Source of the DNA: DASZKW01 sp035552775
Lineage (GTDB): Bacteria; Actinomycetota; Acidimicrobiia; Acidimicrobiales; Palsa-688
Direction: 5' to 3'
Length of the DNA stretch: 18,729 bases
NCBI GenBank assembly: GCA_035552775.1
Contig: DASZKW010000062.1
Coordinates: 1 to 18,729, forward strand
The position numbers and the translations under genes are program-made. The notes below the pieces were generated by a model. It was not told the origin of the DNA. It was given only the letters and a program-made list of their open reading frames with translations, and searched no databases. Shown here one piece after another: positions 1 through 6,346 of this stretch. Position 1 is the first letter of the stretch; each line of letters starts with the position of its first letter.

Positions 1-90
1 GCCGGGCTCGAGGGGGCCGACGGCGAAACGCTGCCGGTTGGCCACCTCCTCGCCCAAAGGCTCGACATTTGGTCGTTGAATGATCAGCAT
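1..90 (-). CDS. rpoA: RNA polymerase subunit alpha, N-terminal fragment (runs off left edge)
   Basis: Alpha subunit of RNA polymerase, which dimerises to seed assembly of the beta subunits. Only the first 30 codons lie in the window. They begin with ATG at 88-90 and read MLIIQRPNVEPLGEEVANRQ, then RFAVGPLEPG, which matches the start of bacterial RpoA, where an RFxxxPLEPG stretch precedes the first conserved helix. The reading frame is open to the window edge. It follows rpsD by 18 bp, the classical position in the alpha operon (rpsM-rpsK-rpsD-rpoA-rplQ). No strong ribosome binding site is visible in the short AT-rich spacer, so it may be translated by coupling to rpsD. Confidence 0.93.
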   Translation of the reverse strand, partial: MLIIQRPNVEPLGEEVANRQRFAVGPLEPG

Positions 91-108
91 GTTGTTTTAA
101 ACCGTTTC

Positions 109-735
109 TTACTTCGAGTAGAGCTCGACGATGAGCGATTCGCGGACGGGCACGTCGATGTGCTCACGCATTGGCACGTCACGCACCGTGACCTGGAAGC
201 CCTCGGCCCCCTTTTCCAGCCACGGGGGGATCTGGCGGTCAAGGGTATCCATGTTGTGACGGATAACAATCATGTCGCGCGACTTACCCTTCAAGGTTAC
301 GACGTCGCCTTTGCGGTGGCGGTAGCTGGGGATGGTCACGCGCTTGTCGTTCACCAGCACGTGGCCGTGGCGGACGAGCTGGCGGGCCTGGGCGCGCGAG
401 GACGCCCACCCGGCCCGGAACACCACGTTGTCGGCGCGCAACTCCAGCATGCGCAGGAGGTTCTCGCCAGTGATGCCCGCCTGGCGGTTGGCCTCCTCGT
501 ACATGTTGTGGAATTGCTTTTCGAGCACCCCGTAGATGCGGCGTGCCTTTTGCTTTTCCCGCAGCTGGGTCAGGTATTCCGACCCCTGGCGCATACGGTC
601 ACGGCCGTGCTCGCCGGGGGGGTAGGGCCGGCGCTCGATCGGGCACTTCATCGAGTCGCACTTGGGACCCTTCAGGAACAACTTCATCTTCTCCCGCCGG
701 CAGAGCCTGCACACGGGACCTGTGTAACGAGCCAT
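109..735 (-). CDS. rpsD: 30S ribosomal protein S4, zinc-binding form
   Basis: Primary 16S rRNA-binding protein that nucleates 30S body assembly; in well-studied bacteria it also represses the alpha operon. The protein is 208 aa, the usual length. ATG at 733-735 gives MARYTGPVCRLCRREK. Cysteines at 9, 12, 26 and 31 form the C-X2-C-X13-C-X4-C zinc site of the C+ paralogue type (as in Thermus), unlike the C-minus form of E. coli. The S4 RNA-binding domain lies around residues 95-160 (ELRADNVVFRAGWASSRAQA region). A longer upstream extension in the same frame is not credible because it runs through rpsK. A GAGG or GAGGG stretch lies just upstream of the start. It sits 20 bp after rpsK and 18 bp before rpoA. 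Confidence 0.97.
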   Translation of the reverse strand: MARYTGPVCRLCRREKMKLFLKGPKCDSMKCPIERRPYPPGEHGRDRMRQGSEYLTQLREKQKARRIYGVLEKQFHNMYEEANRQAGITGENLLRMLELRADNVVFRAGWASSRAQARQLVRHGHVLVNDKRVTIPSYRHRKGDVVTLKGKSRDMIVIRHNMDTLDRQIPPWLEKGAEGFQVTVRDVPMREHIDVPVRESLIVELYSK

Positions 736-755
736 TTCCTCAGACCCTCTGTTTC

Positions 756-1154
756 CTAGACACGGCGGCGCTTCTTCGGGCGGCAGCCGTTGTGGGGGAT
801 CGGCGTGACGTCTTTGATGCCCGCCACCTCGATCCCCGCGTTCATGAGCGAGCGGATCGCCGTCTCGCGCCCCGACCCAGGGCCCTTCACGAGGACGTCC
901 ACCTTGCGCACGCCGTGCTCCATCGCCCGCCGGGCGCACTGCTCGGCGGCCAGCTGGGCGGCGAAGGGAGTCGACTTGCGGCTGCCCTTGAAACCGACAT
1001 TGCCGGCGGACGCCCAAGCCAACACGTTGCCGTCGGGATCGCTGATCGACACGATGGTGTTGTTGAACGAGCTTTTGATGTGCGCCACCCCGAAGGCGAC
1101 GTTCTTGCGCTCACGGCGGCGGGGGCGCCGGCCGCCGGGCTTGGGCTTGGCCAT
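756..1154 (-). CDS. rpsK: 30S ribosomal protein S11
   Basis: Platform protein of the small subunit that lines the E-site and contacts the Shine-Dalgarno helix. 132 aa from ATG 1152-1154 to TAG. Diagnostic segments are VAHIKSSFNNTIVSISDPDG near residues 23-42, VKGPGSGRETAIR near 89-101, and the C-terminal tail DVTPIPHNGCRPKKRRRV, which is highly conserved. The basic N-terminal segment PKPGGRRPRRRERKN is normal for actinobacteria. A GGAG lies about 9 nt before the start. It is separated from rpsM upstream by an unusually long 133-bp spacer. Confidence 0.97.
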   Translation of the reverse strand: MAKPKPGGRRPRRRERKNVAFGVAHIKSSFNNTIVSISDPDGNVLAWASAGNVGFKGSRKSTPFAAQLAAEQCARRAMEHGVRKVDVLVKGPGSGRETAIRSLMNAGIEVAGIKDVTPIPHNGCRPKKRRRV

Positions 1155-1287
1155 TCAGGGCCGCTCCGGGGAGGTGATCATCTGTGCTCTTTCTTGTTGC
1201 GTTCTCGGTCTGCTGCTGGATGAGGATGGGAAAAGGGGGGGCGAGTGGGCTGCCGGCGCTGGTGCGCCCGGCGGGCCGGCACAGCTG
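1155..1287 (-). other. rpsM-rpsK intergenic spacer (133 bp)
   Basis: This spacer is long for the cluster, where most junctions are 0-30 bp. On the minus strand it starts with GC-rich self-complementary sequence just after the rpsM stop (CCGG-CCCG-CCGG type pairing near 1268-1279), then a C7T4 tract. It ends with a possible 8-codon ORF (MITSPERP) whose TGA directly abuts the rpsK ATG. I see no convincing promoter hexamers. It may be an internal leader or processing region. Confidence 0.4.
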
Positions 1288-1668
1288 CTAGTGCTTGCGC
1301 ACCTTCTTCTTGCCCGCCACAGTCTTCTTCGGGCCCTTGCGGGTCCGGGCGTTGGTGTGGGTGCGCTGGCCCCGCACCGGGAGGCCCCGGCGGTGGCGGA
1401 CCCCCTGGTAGGAACCGATCTCCATCTTGCGCTTGATGTCCTGGGAGACGTCGCGGCGCAGGTCGCCCTCCACCTTGAGGTTGGCGTCGATCCAGGTGCG
1501 CAGGCGGGTGACCTCCTCGTCGGTCAGGTCCCGCACGCGCGTGCCGCGGCCAATGCCGGTGCCTTGGCACACCTCGGCCGCAGCGGTGCGGCCTATACCG
1601 AAGATGTAGGTGAGGGAGATCTCGAGGCGCTTCTCACGAGGGATGTCGACGCCGGCGATGCGTGCCAT
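1288..1668 (-). CDS. rpsM: 30S ribosomal protein S13
   Basis: Head protein of the 30S subunit that contacts the P-site tRNA and forms inter-subunit bridges to the large subunit. 126 aa from ATG 1666-1668 (MARIAGVDIPREKRLEISLT) to TAG. It contains the conserved YIFGIGRTAA helix-hairpin-helix region, the SYQGVRHRRGLPVRGQRTHT block, and the basic C-terminal tail NARTRKGPKKTVAGKKKVRK. Length is normal. A GAGAGG stretch lies about 12 nt upstream, rather far, inside a region that partly duplicates the 3' end of rpmJ. Confidence 0.97.
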   Translation of the reverse strand: MARIAGVDIPREKRLEISLTYIFGIGRTAAAEVCQGTGIGRGTRVRDLTDEEVTRLRTWIDANLKVEGDLRRDVSQDIKRKMEIGSYQGVRHRRGLPVRGQRTHTNARTRKGPKKTVAGKKKVRKH

Positions 1669-1685
1669 TGGGTTGGTGTGCCTCT

Positions 1686-1740
1686 CTCAGCCTTGGCGCT
1701 GCTTGTGGCGCACGGTTGATGTAACAGCGGTACAGATCAA
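1686..1740 (-). pseudogene. Partial tandem duplication of the rpmJ 3' end (possible 17-codon ORF)
   Basis: Bases 1686-1711 are identical over 26 bp to 1749-1774, the end of rpmJ including its stop codon, and a GTACAGAT further upstream is also shared. Read on the minus strand from TTG 1738-1740, the copy gives MICTAVTSTVRHKQRQG and a TGA, against the L36 C-terminus VICTNPRHKQRQG. It is the same reading frame with a short insertion in the middle. A TGAGGA sits 6 nt before the TTG. It lacks the first two zinc cysteines of L36, so it cannot be a working ribosomal protein. It may be an inert remnant, a leader for rpsM, or a translated micro-ORF. Confidence 0.6.
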
Positions 1741-1749
1741 TGTTGGTCC

Positions 1750-1863
1750 TCAGCCTTGGCGCTGCTTGTGGCGCGGGTTAGTACAGATGACCTGCACGCG
1801 GCCGTGGCGGCGGATCACCTTGCAGTGCTCGCAGATCGGTTTTACGGACGGTCGGACTTTCAC
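1750..1863 (-). CDS. rpmJ: 50S ribosomal protein L36, zinc-binding form
   Basis: Smallest large-subunit protein, organising 23S rRNA near the base of the L7/L12 stalk. It is 37 aa, the canonical length, from GTG 1861-1863 to TGA 1750-1752. It begins MKVRPSVKPICEHC and ends CTNPRHKQRQG. C11, C14, C27 and H32 form the zinc site, so this is the zinc (C+) paralogue. An AGGAG lies 5 nt before the GTG. It follows infA by 14 bp, the usual infA-rpmJ-rpsM order. Its last eight codons, with the stop, are duplicated immediately downstream. Confidence 0.97.
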   Translation of the reverse strand: MKVRPSVKPICEHCKVIRRHGRVQVICTNPRHKQRQG

Positions 1864-1877
1864 TGTGACTCCTGGTG

Positions 1878-2105
1878 CTACTTGTAGCGGTAGGTGATGC
1901 GACCCCGCTTCAGGTCGTATGGCGTGATCTCCACCTGTACCTTGTCGCCGGGGAGTATGCGGATGCGGTGCATGCGCATCTTGCCCGAGCTGTGGGCGAG
2001 CACTTTGTGCCCGTTTTCCAACTCGACCCTGAACATGGCGTTGGGCAACGGCTCCACGACCGTGCCTTCGAGGACAATGGCGTCCTCCTTGACAGCTTTG
2101 GGCAG
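1878..2105 (-). CDS. infA: Translation initiation factor IF-1 with apparent CTG start
   Basis: IF-1 occupies the 30S A site during initiation and works with IF-2 and IF-3. The OB-fold protein is clear: KEDAIVLEGTVVEPLPNAMF, RVELENGHKVLAHSSGKMRM, then HRIRILPGDKVQVEITPYDL and KRGRITYRYK. A TAG lies in frame at 2136-2138, and between it and the body of the protein there is no ATG, GTG or TTG; the first ATG is inside the OB fold. CTG at 2103-2105 gives MPKAVKEDAI, 75 aa, a normal length, and is preceded by GGGAGGA with a short spacing. ATT further upstream is the other non-standard option but has no ribosome binding site. Gene identity is certain; the start codon is inferred. Confidence 0.93.
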   Translation of the reverse strand: MPKAVKEDAIVLEGTVVEPLPNAMFRVELENGHKVLAHSSGKMRMHRIRILPGDKVQVEITPYDLKRGRITYRYK

Positions 2106-2135
2106 GTGTCCTCCCGGGGCAATACAGCGTCTCGA

Positions 2136-2243
2136 CTAGGGGATTGTGGCTCGCCGGGTCCTCGGCAACGGCGCCGGGCCCGGCGCGCTCGCCCGCTCGC
2201 GCGGGACAGCCGACACCAGGCCCACAAGGGACCAGCGAGCCAT
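2136..2243 (-). CDS. Candidate 35-aa ORF between map and infA
   Basis: On the minus strand ATG 2241-2243 is preceded by GGAGG (2249-2253) with 5-nt spacing, the cleanest ribosome binding site in the map-infA gap. The product starts MARWSLVGLVSAVPRERASA, is rich in Arg, Pro and Ala, and ends at TAG 2136-2138, about 30 nt before the infA start. I recognise no family. The coding stretch overlaps a perfect 16-bp palindrome and a second hairpin, so it could be a leader peptide ahead of infA, a small protein, or a chance ORF in GC-rich DNA. Confidence 0.35.
   Translation of the reverse strand: MARWSLVGLVSAVPRERASAPGPAPLPRTRRATIP
2171..2205 (-). promoter_or_regulatory. GC-rich palindromes upstream of infA
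   Basis: Bases 2171-2186 are the perfect palindrome GCGCCGGGCCCGGCGC. Close by, CCCGC at 2192-2196 pairs with GCGGG at 2201-2205 around a 4-nt loop. They sit in the leader between map and infA, about 70-100 nt before the infA start. There is no T-tract on either strand, so an intrinsic terminator is unlikely. An RNA structure that affects infA translation, or a protein-binding palindrome, would fit; neither is shown. Confidence 0.4.
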
Positions 2244-2292
2244 GTTAGCCTCCGTGCGCCGGTCGCGTCCAGAGCGGTCCGCGGCAGCGGGC

Positions 2293-3033
2293 TCAGGGGA
2301 TGGTGAGCACCTCGGGGCCGTCGTCGGTGACGGCGATGGTGTGCTCGAAGTGGGCGGACAGGCTCCCGTCCGCGGTCACCACCGACCAGCCGTCTCCCAG
2401 CAGCACCGTGCCCGGGTCGCCGGCGTTGACCATGGGCTCGATGGCGTAGACCATCCCCGACTTGAGCTTGGGTCCCGGCTTTCCCGGCCAGTAGTTGGGG
2501 ACCTGGGGCTCCTCGTGCATGAAGGTGCCGATGGCGTGGCCGACGTACTCGCGCACGACCGAGAAGCCGGCGCCCTCGGCGACGGACTGGACGGCGGCGC
2601 CGATGTCGTGGAGCCGGTTGCCCTCCTGCATGGCGCCGATCCCCGCCCAGAGGGCCTCCTCGGTCACCCGCATCAGCTTCTCGGCCTCGGGGGTGACGGT
2701 GCCGACCGCGGCGGTGTAGGCGGCGTCGCCGTGGTACCCCTCGACGATCGCCCCACAGTCGATGGAGATGATGTCGCCGTCGGTGAGGCGGTACTCGCCG
2801 GGGATGCCGTGGACGATCATCTGGTTGGGCGACGCGCAGATGACCGCCGGGAATCCGTGGTAGTTGAGGAAGTTGGACCGCGCCCCGCGCCGGTCGAGGA
2901 CGTCACGGGCGACCCGGTCGAGCTCGGCGGTGGTGACCCCGGCCCGGATGGCCTCCCGGGTGGCGTCGTGCATCTCGGCCACCACCCGCCCCGCCCGGCG
3001 CATCTTGGCGACCTCGTTCCTAGTCCTTCGCAT
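2293..3033 (-). CDS. map: Type I methionine aminopeptidase
   Basis: Removes the initiator methionine from nascent proteins with small second residues. 246 aa from ATG 3031-3033 (MRRTRNEVAKMRRAGRVVAE). The pita-bread metal ligands are all present: D92 (ISIDCGA), D103 (GYHGDAA), H166 (YVGHAIG), E199 (YAIEPMV) and E230 (HFEHT). They lie a constant five residues before the E. coli ligands. The substrate histidine in IVHGIP is at 75. The start overlaps the end of adk by 14 bp, so the two are probably translationally coupled. The adk-map-infA order is typical of the spc/alpha junction. It is the short form, without the N-terminal SH3-binding extension found in some actinobacterial paralogues. Confidence 0.97.
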   Translation of the reverse strand: MRRTRNEVAKMRRAGRVVAEMHDATREAIRAGVTTAELDRVARDVLDRRGARSNFLNYHGFPAVICASPNQMIVHGIPGEYRLTDGDIISIDCGAIVEGYHGDAAYTAAVGTVTPEAEKLMRVTEEALWAGIGAMQEGNRLHDIGAAVQSVAEGAGFSVVREYVGHAIGTFMHEEPQVPNYWPGKPGPKLKSGMVYAIEPMVNAGDPGTVLLGDGWSVVTADGSLSAHFEHTIAVTDDGPEVLTIP

Positions 3034-3700
3034 ACTGCTGTTGTTTGCGTCTGTCGATCTCGGATATGAGGCGCTCGGTTACCTCGTCGGGCGTACCCAG
3101 CCCGTCGATAGAGGCCAGGATATCGCGCTCGCGGTACCACTCGATCAGGGGCGCCGTCTCCGTCTCGTAGAGCTCCAGGCGGCGGCGGATGGCCGCCTCG
3201 GTGTCGTCGTCGCGCTGCACGACCTCGCCGCCGCAGACGTCACAGATGCCTTTGACGCTTGGGCGGTTGTCGATGACGCTGTAGTTGGCCCCGCAGTCGT
3301 TGCACACCCGGCGCGCAGCCAGGCGGGACAGGACGTGGTCGGTGTCGACCTGGATGTCGAGGGCGGCGTCGAGGGCTTGGGGCTCGAGGATGTCCACCAG
3401 GGCGGCGGCCTGACCCACCGTGCGTGGGTAGCCGTCGAGGATGAAACCGCGATGGGTGGTGTCGTCGTGGGTCAGGCGCTCGGTGACCACACCGATGACC
3501 ACCTCGTCGGGCACCAGTTCGCCGGCGTCGAGGTACTCCTTGGCCCGCTTGCCGAACTCGGATCCCGAGCGCACTGCGGCCCGGAACACGTCCCCGGTCG
3601 ATATGTGCGGCACCACGTAGTGTCGAGAGAGCCGGATCGCCTGGGTACCCTTGCCCGCCCCTTGCTTGCCGAGGATGATCACCCTCGCTCCGGGGACCAC
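3020..3700 (-). CDS. adk: Adenylate kinase, zinc-LID long form
   Basis: Catalyses ATP + AMP to 2 ADP in the cytoplasm. 226 aa from GTG 3698-3700, directly after the secY TAA. The P-loop is GKQGAGKGTQ (residues 11-20), differing from the common GxPGAGKGTQ. HISTGD at 32-37 and DGYPRT at 89-94 mark the AMP-binding region. The LID carries four cysteines, C133, C136, C153 and C156 (CNDC and CDVC), a structural zinc site seen in Gram-positive and some other Adks. The first GTG has no ribosome binding site. An internal GTG at 3680-3682, five nt after GGAG, would give a protein starting at VIIL, so the exact start is uncertain by six codons. The gene overlaps map by 14 bp. Confidence 0.95.
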   Translation of the reverse strand: MVPGARVIILGKQGAGKGTQAIRLSRHYVVPHISTGDVFRAAVRSGSEFGKRAKEYLDAGELVPDEVVIGVVTERLTHDDTTHRGFILDGYPRTVGQAAALVDILEPQALDAALDIQVDTDHVLSRLAARRVCNDCGANYSVIDNRPSVKGICDVCGGEVVQRDDDTEAAIRRRLELYETETAPLIEWYRERDILASIDGLGTPDEVTERLISEIDRRKQQQYAKD

Positions 3701-5023
3701 TTACTTGAGGAAGCCCTCGTAGTTGCGCATCATCAGCTGGCTGTCGACCTGCTTCATGGTCTCGAGGGCCACACCGACGGCGATGAGCAACGTCGTCCCC
3801 GCGAAGGGGTAGTTCTGGACGTTCCAGAAGGCCAGGGCCAGCGACGGGATGAGCGCGATGAGGGCCAGCCATAGGGCACCGGGCAGGGTTATCCGGTTGA
3901 GGATGGTCTGCAGGTGACGCTCGGTGGGCGGACCGGGGCGGATCCCCGGGATATAGCCCCCCTGCTTGCGGATGATGTCGGCCTGCTGGTGGGGGTCGAA
4001 GGTGATCGCCGCGTAGAAGTAGGCGAAACCGAGGATCAGCACACCGTAGAACGCGATGTACCACAGGCTGTTCGGCTGGGCCAGGTTGGCGCTTATCCAC
4101 GCCTGGACGCTCTTCCAGACCCCGTGGGAGGGCAACACGTTGGAGAGCAGGATCGGGAAGTACAGGACCGAGCTGGCGAAGATGATCGGCACCACCCCGC
4201 CGGTGTTGACCTTCATCGGGATGTAGGTGGTCTGGCCGCCGTACATGCGCCGGCCGACCACCCGCTTGGCGAAGGTCACCGGGATGCGGCGCTGGCCCTG
4301 CTCGACGAAGACGATCGCCACCAACAGGACGACGGAGATGACCAAGATGGTTATGAACTTGGCCACACCCGCCTCGGCCTTCACCGAGGCGCCACCGGCG
4401 GGCATGGTGGACACCACGTTGACGAAGATGAGGACGGACATGCCCTGACCCACACCACGGGCGGTGATGAGCTCGGCCAGCCACATGACCACCACCGTGC
4501 CCGCGGTCATGGTGAGCACGATGAGCAGCACCCGGGGGGCGGTGAACTTGGGGATGAGGTCGACGTTGAGGCCGGCGCCGTTGCCGAGGAGGCCGCCGCC
4601 GCCGTTGTGGAACACGTAGGCCAGCCCGGTGGACTGCATGATGGCCAGGGCGATGGTCATGTACCGGGTGACCTGGGTGAGCTTCTTCTGCCCGGTGGGC
4701 CCCTCCTCACGCCACTGCTCGAACTTGGGGATGACCACCATCAGCAGCTGGACGATGATCGAGGCGGTGATGTAGGGCATGATCCCGAGCCCGAACACCG
4801 CGAACTTGGTGAGCGCGCCGCCCGAGAACAGGTTCAAGAAGCTGACCACTCCGCCGGTCTGGGCGGCCGACGCCAGGGACTGGACCTCCTTGAAGTCGAT
4901 CCCGGGCGACGGGATGTTCGACCCGAGGCGGTACAGCAGGATTATCCCGAGGGTGAACAGGACCTTGTTCCGCAGGTCCGGGACGCGGAACATGTTCGTC
5001 AGGTTGGACAACGTGCTGCGCAT
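3701..5023 (-). CDS. secY: Preprotein translocase channel subunit SecY
   Basis: Central channel of the Sec translocon in the cytoplasmic membrane, working with SecE, SecG and SecA. 440 aa from ATG 5021-5023, starting MRSTLSNLTNMFRVPDLRNK, a typical actinobacterial SecY N-terminus. The polytopic pattern of about ten membrane helices is visible. Signatures include the plug region after TM1 (SFLNLFSGGAL, around 61-71), GLGIMPYITASIIVQLL in TM2 (around 78-94), and the cytosolic loop RRMYGGQTTYIPMKVNTGGV that precedes TM7. The NTGGVVPIIFASS stretch is also typical. It follows rplO by 85 bp and its TAA touches the adk start codon. Confidence 0.98.
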   Translation of the reverse strand: MRSTLSNLTNMFRVPDLRNKVLFTLGIILLYRLGSNIPSPGIDFKEVQSLASAAQTGGVVSFLNLFSGGALTKFAVFGLGIMPYITASIIVQLLMVVIPKFEQWREEGPTGQKKLTQVTRYMTIALAIMQSTGLAYVFHNGGGGLLGNGAGLNVDLIPKFTAPRVLLIVLTMTAGTVVVMWLAELITARGVGQGMSVLIFVNVVSTMPAGGASVKAEAGVAKFITILVISVVLLVAIVFVEQGQRRIPVTFAKRVVGRRMYGGQTTYIPMKVNTGGVVPIIFASSVLYFPILLSNVLPSHGVWKSVQAWISANLAQPNSLWYIAFYGVLILGFAYFYAAITFDPHQQADIIRKQGGYIPGIRPGPPTERHLQTILNRITLPGALWLALIALIPSLALAFWNVQNYPFAGTTLLIAVGVALETMKQVDSQLMMRNYEGFLK

Positions 5024-5108
5024 TTGTTTCAGACTCCCGCGAGGCTTCCCCGCAACCTACTCGGCGCCGGTGCCGTCCTCCTAGTCACCATGACCCGCGA
5101 TCGGCGCC

Positions 5109-5597
5109 CTAGCGGTTGGTGAGGGCGTTGCCCTTGGCCGGGGGACGGCCGTTGCCGAACGGTGGGGGCAGCACGTGGACCTGCCCGCCGGCGCCCTCGA
5201 TGGCGGCCACCGCGGAGCGGGAAAACCCGTGGGCGGACACGTCGAGGGCCCGCGACAGCTCGCCCCGCCCGAGCACCTTGACCAGGCCCCGCTTGTGCAC
5301 CATGCCCCGCTCGCGCAGCGACTCGGGGTTCACGACGTCGCCGGGGACCGACTCGAGGGCGTCGAGGTTGACCACCACGTACTCGACCCGGAACGGGTTC
5401 TTGAAGCCCTTCAGCTTCGGGATGCGCTGCTTGAGCGGCAGCTGGCCGCCCTCGAAGCCGGGCTTGATGGTGTCGCGGGCGCCTTGGCCCTTGGTGCCGC
5501 GCCCGGCGGTCTTGCCGCCCTTGCCCGCGATGCCGCGACCGACCCGACGGCGGGGGCGCGTCGACCCCGCCGGGGGACGCAGATCATGGACCTTCAT
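5109..5597 (-). CDS. rplO: 50S ribosomal protein L15
   Basis: Late-assembly large-subunit protein that threads its glycine-rich N-terminus into 23S rRNA. ATG 5595-5597 gives MKVHDLRPPAGSTRPRRRVG, 162 aa, matching the family start. An in-frame GTG at 5601-5603 (two codons longer) is closer to the GAGGAG ribosome binding site and remains possible. The GRGIAGKGGKTAGRGTKGQG stretch and PGFEGGQLPLKQRIPKLKGF are diagnostic. The N-terminal end overlaps the rpmD 3' end by 14 bp, suggesting coupling. The rplO-secY spacer is 85 bp with no clear promoter. Confidence 0.96.
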   Translation of the reverse strand: MKVHDLRPPAGSTRPRRRVGRGIAGKGGKTAGRGTKGQGARDTIKPGFEGGQLPLKQRIPKLKGFKNPFRVEYVVVNLDALESVPGDVVNPESLRERGMVHKRGLVKVLGRGELSRALDVSAHGFSRSAVAAIEGAGGQVHVLPPPFGNGRPPAKGNALTNR

Positions 5598-5793
5598 GGA
5601 CACTCAACTCCTCGACGGTGATCAGGTGGGGCACCCGGGCGATCATGCCCCGGATCTCGGGCCGGTCGGGCAGGGTGTTGCTGCGCCCGATGCGCCCGAG
5701 GCCAAGGGCCCGCAGGGTACCGCGGTGCTTGGGCTTGGTCCCGATCCCGGAACGGACCTGGGTGACCTTCAACGAGCCACCAGCGTCGCTCAT
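5584..5793 (-). CDS. rpmD: 50S ribosomal protein L30
   Basis: Small large-subunit protein binding 23S and contacting the 5S region. 69 aa from ATG 5791-5793: MSDAGGSLKVTQVRSGIGTK, then PKHRGTLRALGLGRIGRSNT and LPDRPEIRGMIARVPHLI. The VRSxIGxxxxHRxTLxxLGL pattern is the L30 signature. Its ATG shares one base with the TGA of rpsE (TGATG), and its end overlaps rplO. The C-terminus extends a few residues past the usual HLI..EE (VEELSVHEGP), as expected from the overlap. Confidence 0.95.
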   Translation of the reverse strand: MSDAGGSLKVTQVRSGIGTKPKHRGTLRALGLGRIGRSNTLPDRPEIRGMIARVPHLITVEELSVHEGP

Positions 5794-6341
5794 CACGCCA
5801 CCTCGTGGGGGACGTGGCCGCCGCGCTGGGTTTCCTGGTAGGCCCTCCACACCCCGGCGGGGGTTACCTCCTCGGGGGACTTGCCCCGGAGGCGGGCGAT
5901 CTCGTCGGGGCGCTTGAGGCCCTTCAGGCCGGCGACTGTCGCCTGGGCAACGTTGATGCTGTTGGACGACCCGAGGGATTTGGCCAGGATGTCGTGGATG
6001 CCGGCCATCTCCAAGATGGCGCGCGCCGCGCCGCCGGCGATGACACCGGTCCCGGGGGCGGCAGGCTTGAGCAGCACCCGGCCGGCGCCGGCCTCGCCCA
6101 GGATGGGGTGGGTGATGGTCGCTCCCGCCAGGGGGACCTTGAACATGTTCTTCTTGGCTTCCTCGATGCCTTTCTGCACGGCGAGGCCCGCCTCCTTGGC
6201 CTTGCCGTAGCCGAGGCCGACGGTGCCCTGCCCGTCACCTATCACCATGAGGGCGGCGAAGGAGAAACGGCGGCCACCCTTGACCACCTTGGCCACCCGG
6301 TTGACCTTGATGGTGCGATCCTCGTACTGCTGGTCTGCCAT
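5793..6341 (-). CDS. rpsE: 30S ribosomal protein S5
   Basis: Small-subunit protein at the mRNA entry site that affects decoding fidelity. 182 aa from ATG 6339-6341: MADQQYEDRTIKVNRVAKVV. The double-stranded RNA-binding fold is seen in KGGRRFSFAALMVIGDGQGT and VGLGYGKAKEAGLAVQKGIE. Conserved GTGVIAGGAARAILEMAGI near residues 97-115 and the SSNSINVAQATVAGLKGL block follow. The C-terminus is slightly extended (TPAGVWRAYQETQRGGHVPH). It lies 5 bp after rplR and its stop overlaps the rpmD start by one base. Confidence 0.97.
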   Translation of the reverse strand: MADQQYEDRTIKVNRVAKVVKGGRRFSFAALMVIGDGQGTVGLGYGKAKEAGLAVQKGIEEAKKNMFKVPLAGATITHPILGEAGAGRVLLKPAAPGTGVIAGGAARAILEMAGIHDILAKSLGSSNSINVAQATVAGLKGLKRPDEIARLRGKSPEEVTPAGVWRAYQETQRGGHVPHEVA

Positions 6342-6346
6342 GTGCG

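Noticed and set aside
1155..1181. 8-codon ORF MITSPERP abutting the rpsK start
   Set aside because: It has no good ribosome binding site, is very short, and its TGA next to ATG can arise by chance; mentioned under the spacer only.
3914..5122. 402-codon plus-strand frame opposite secY, rich in His, Asp and Gly
   Set aside because: It mirrors the hydrophobic codons of SecY on the other strand, a known artefact opposite membrane proteins in GC-rich genomes. No ribosome binding site or domain.
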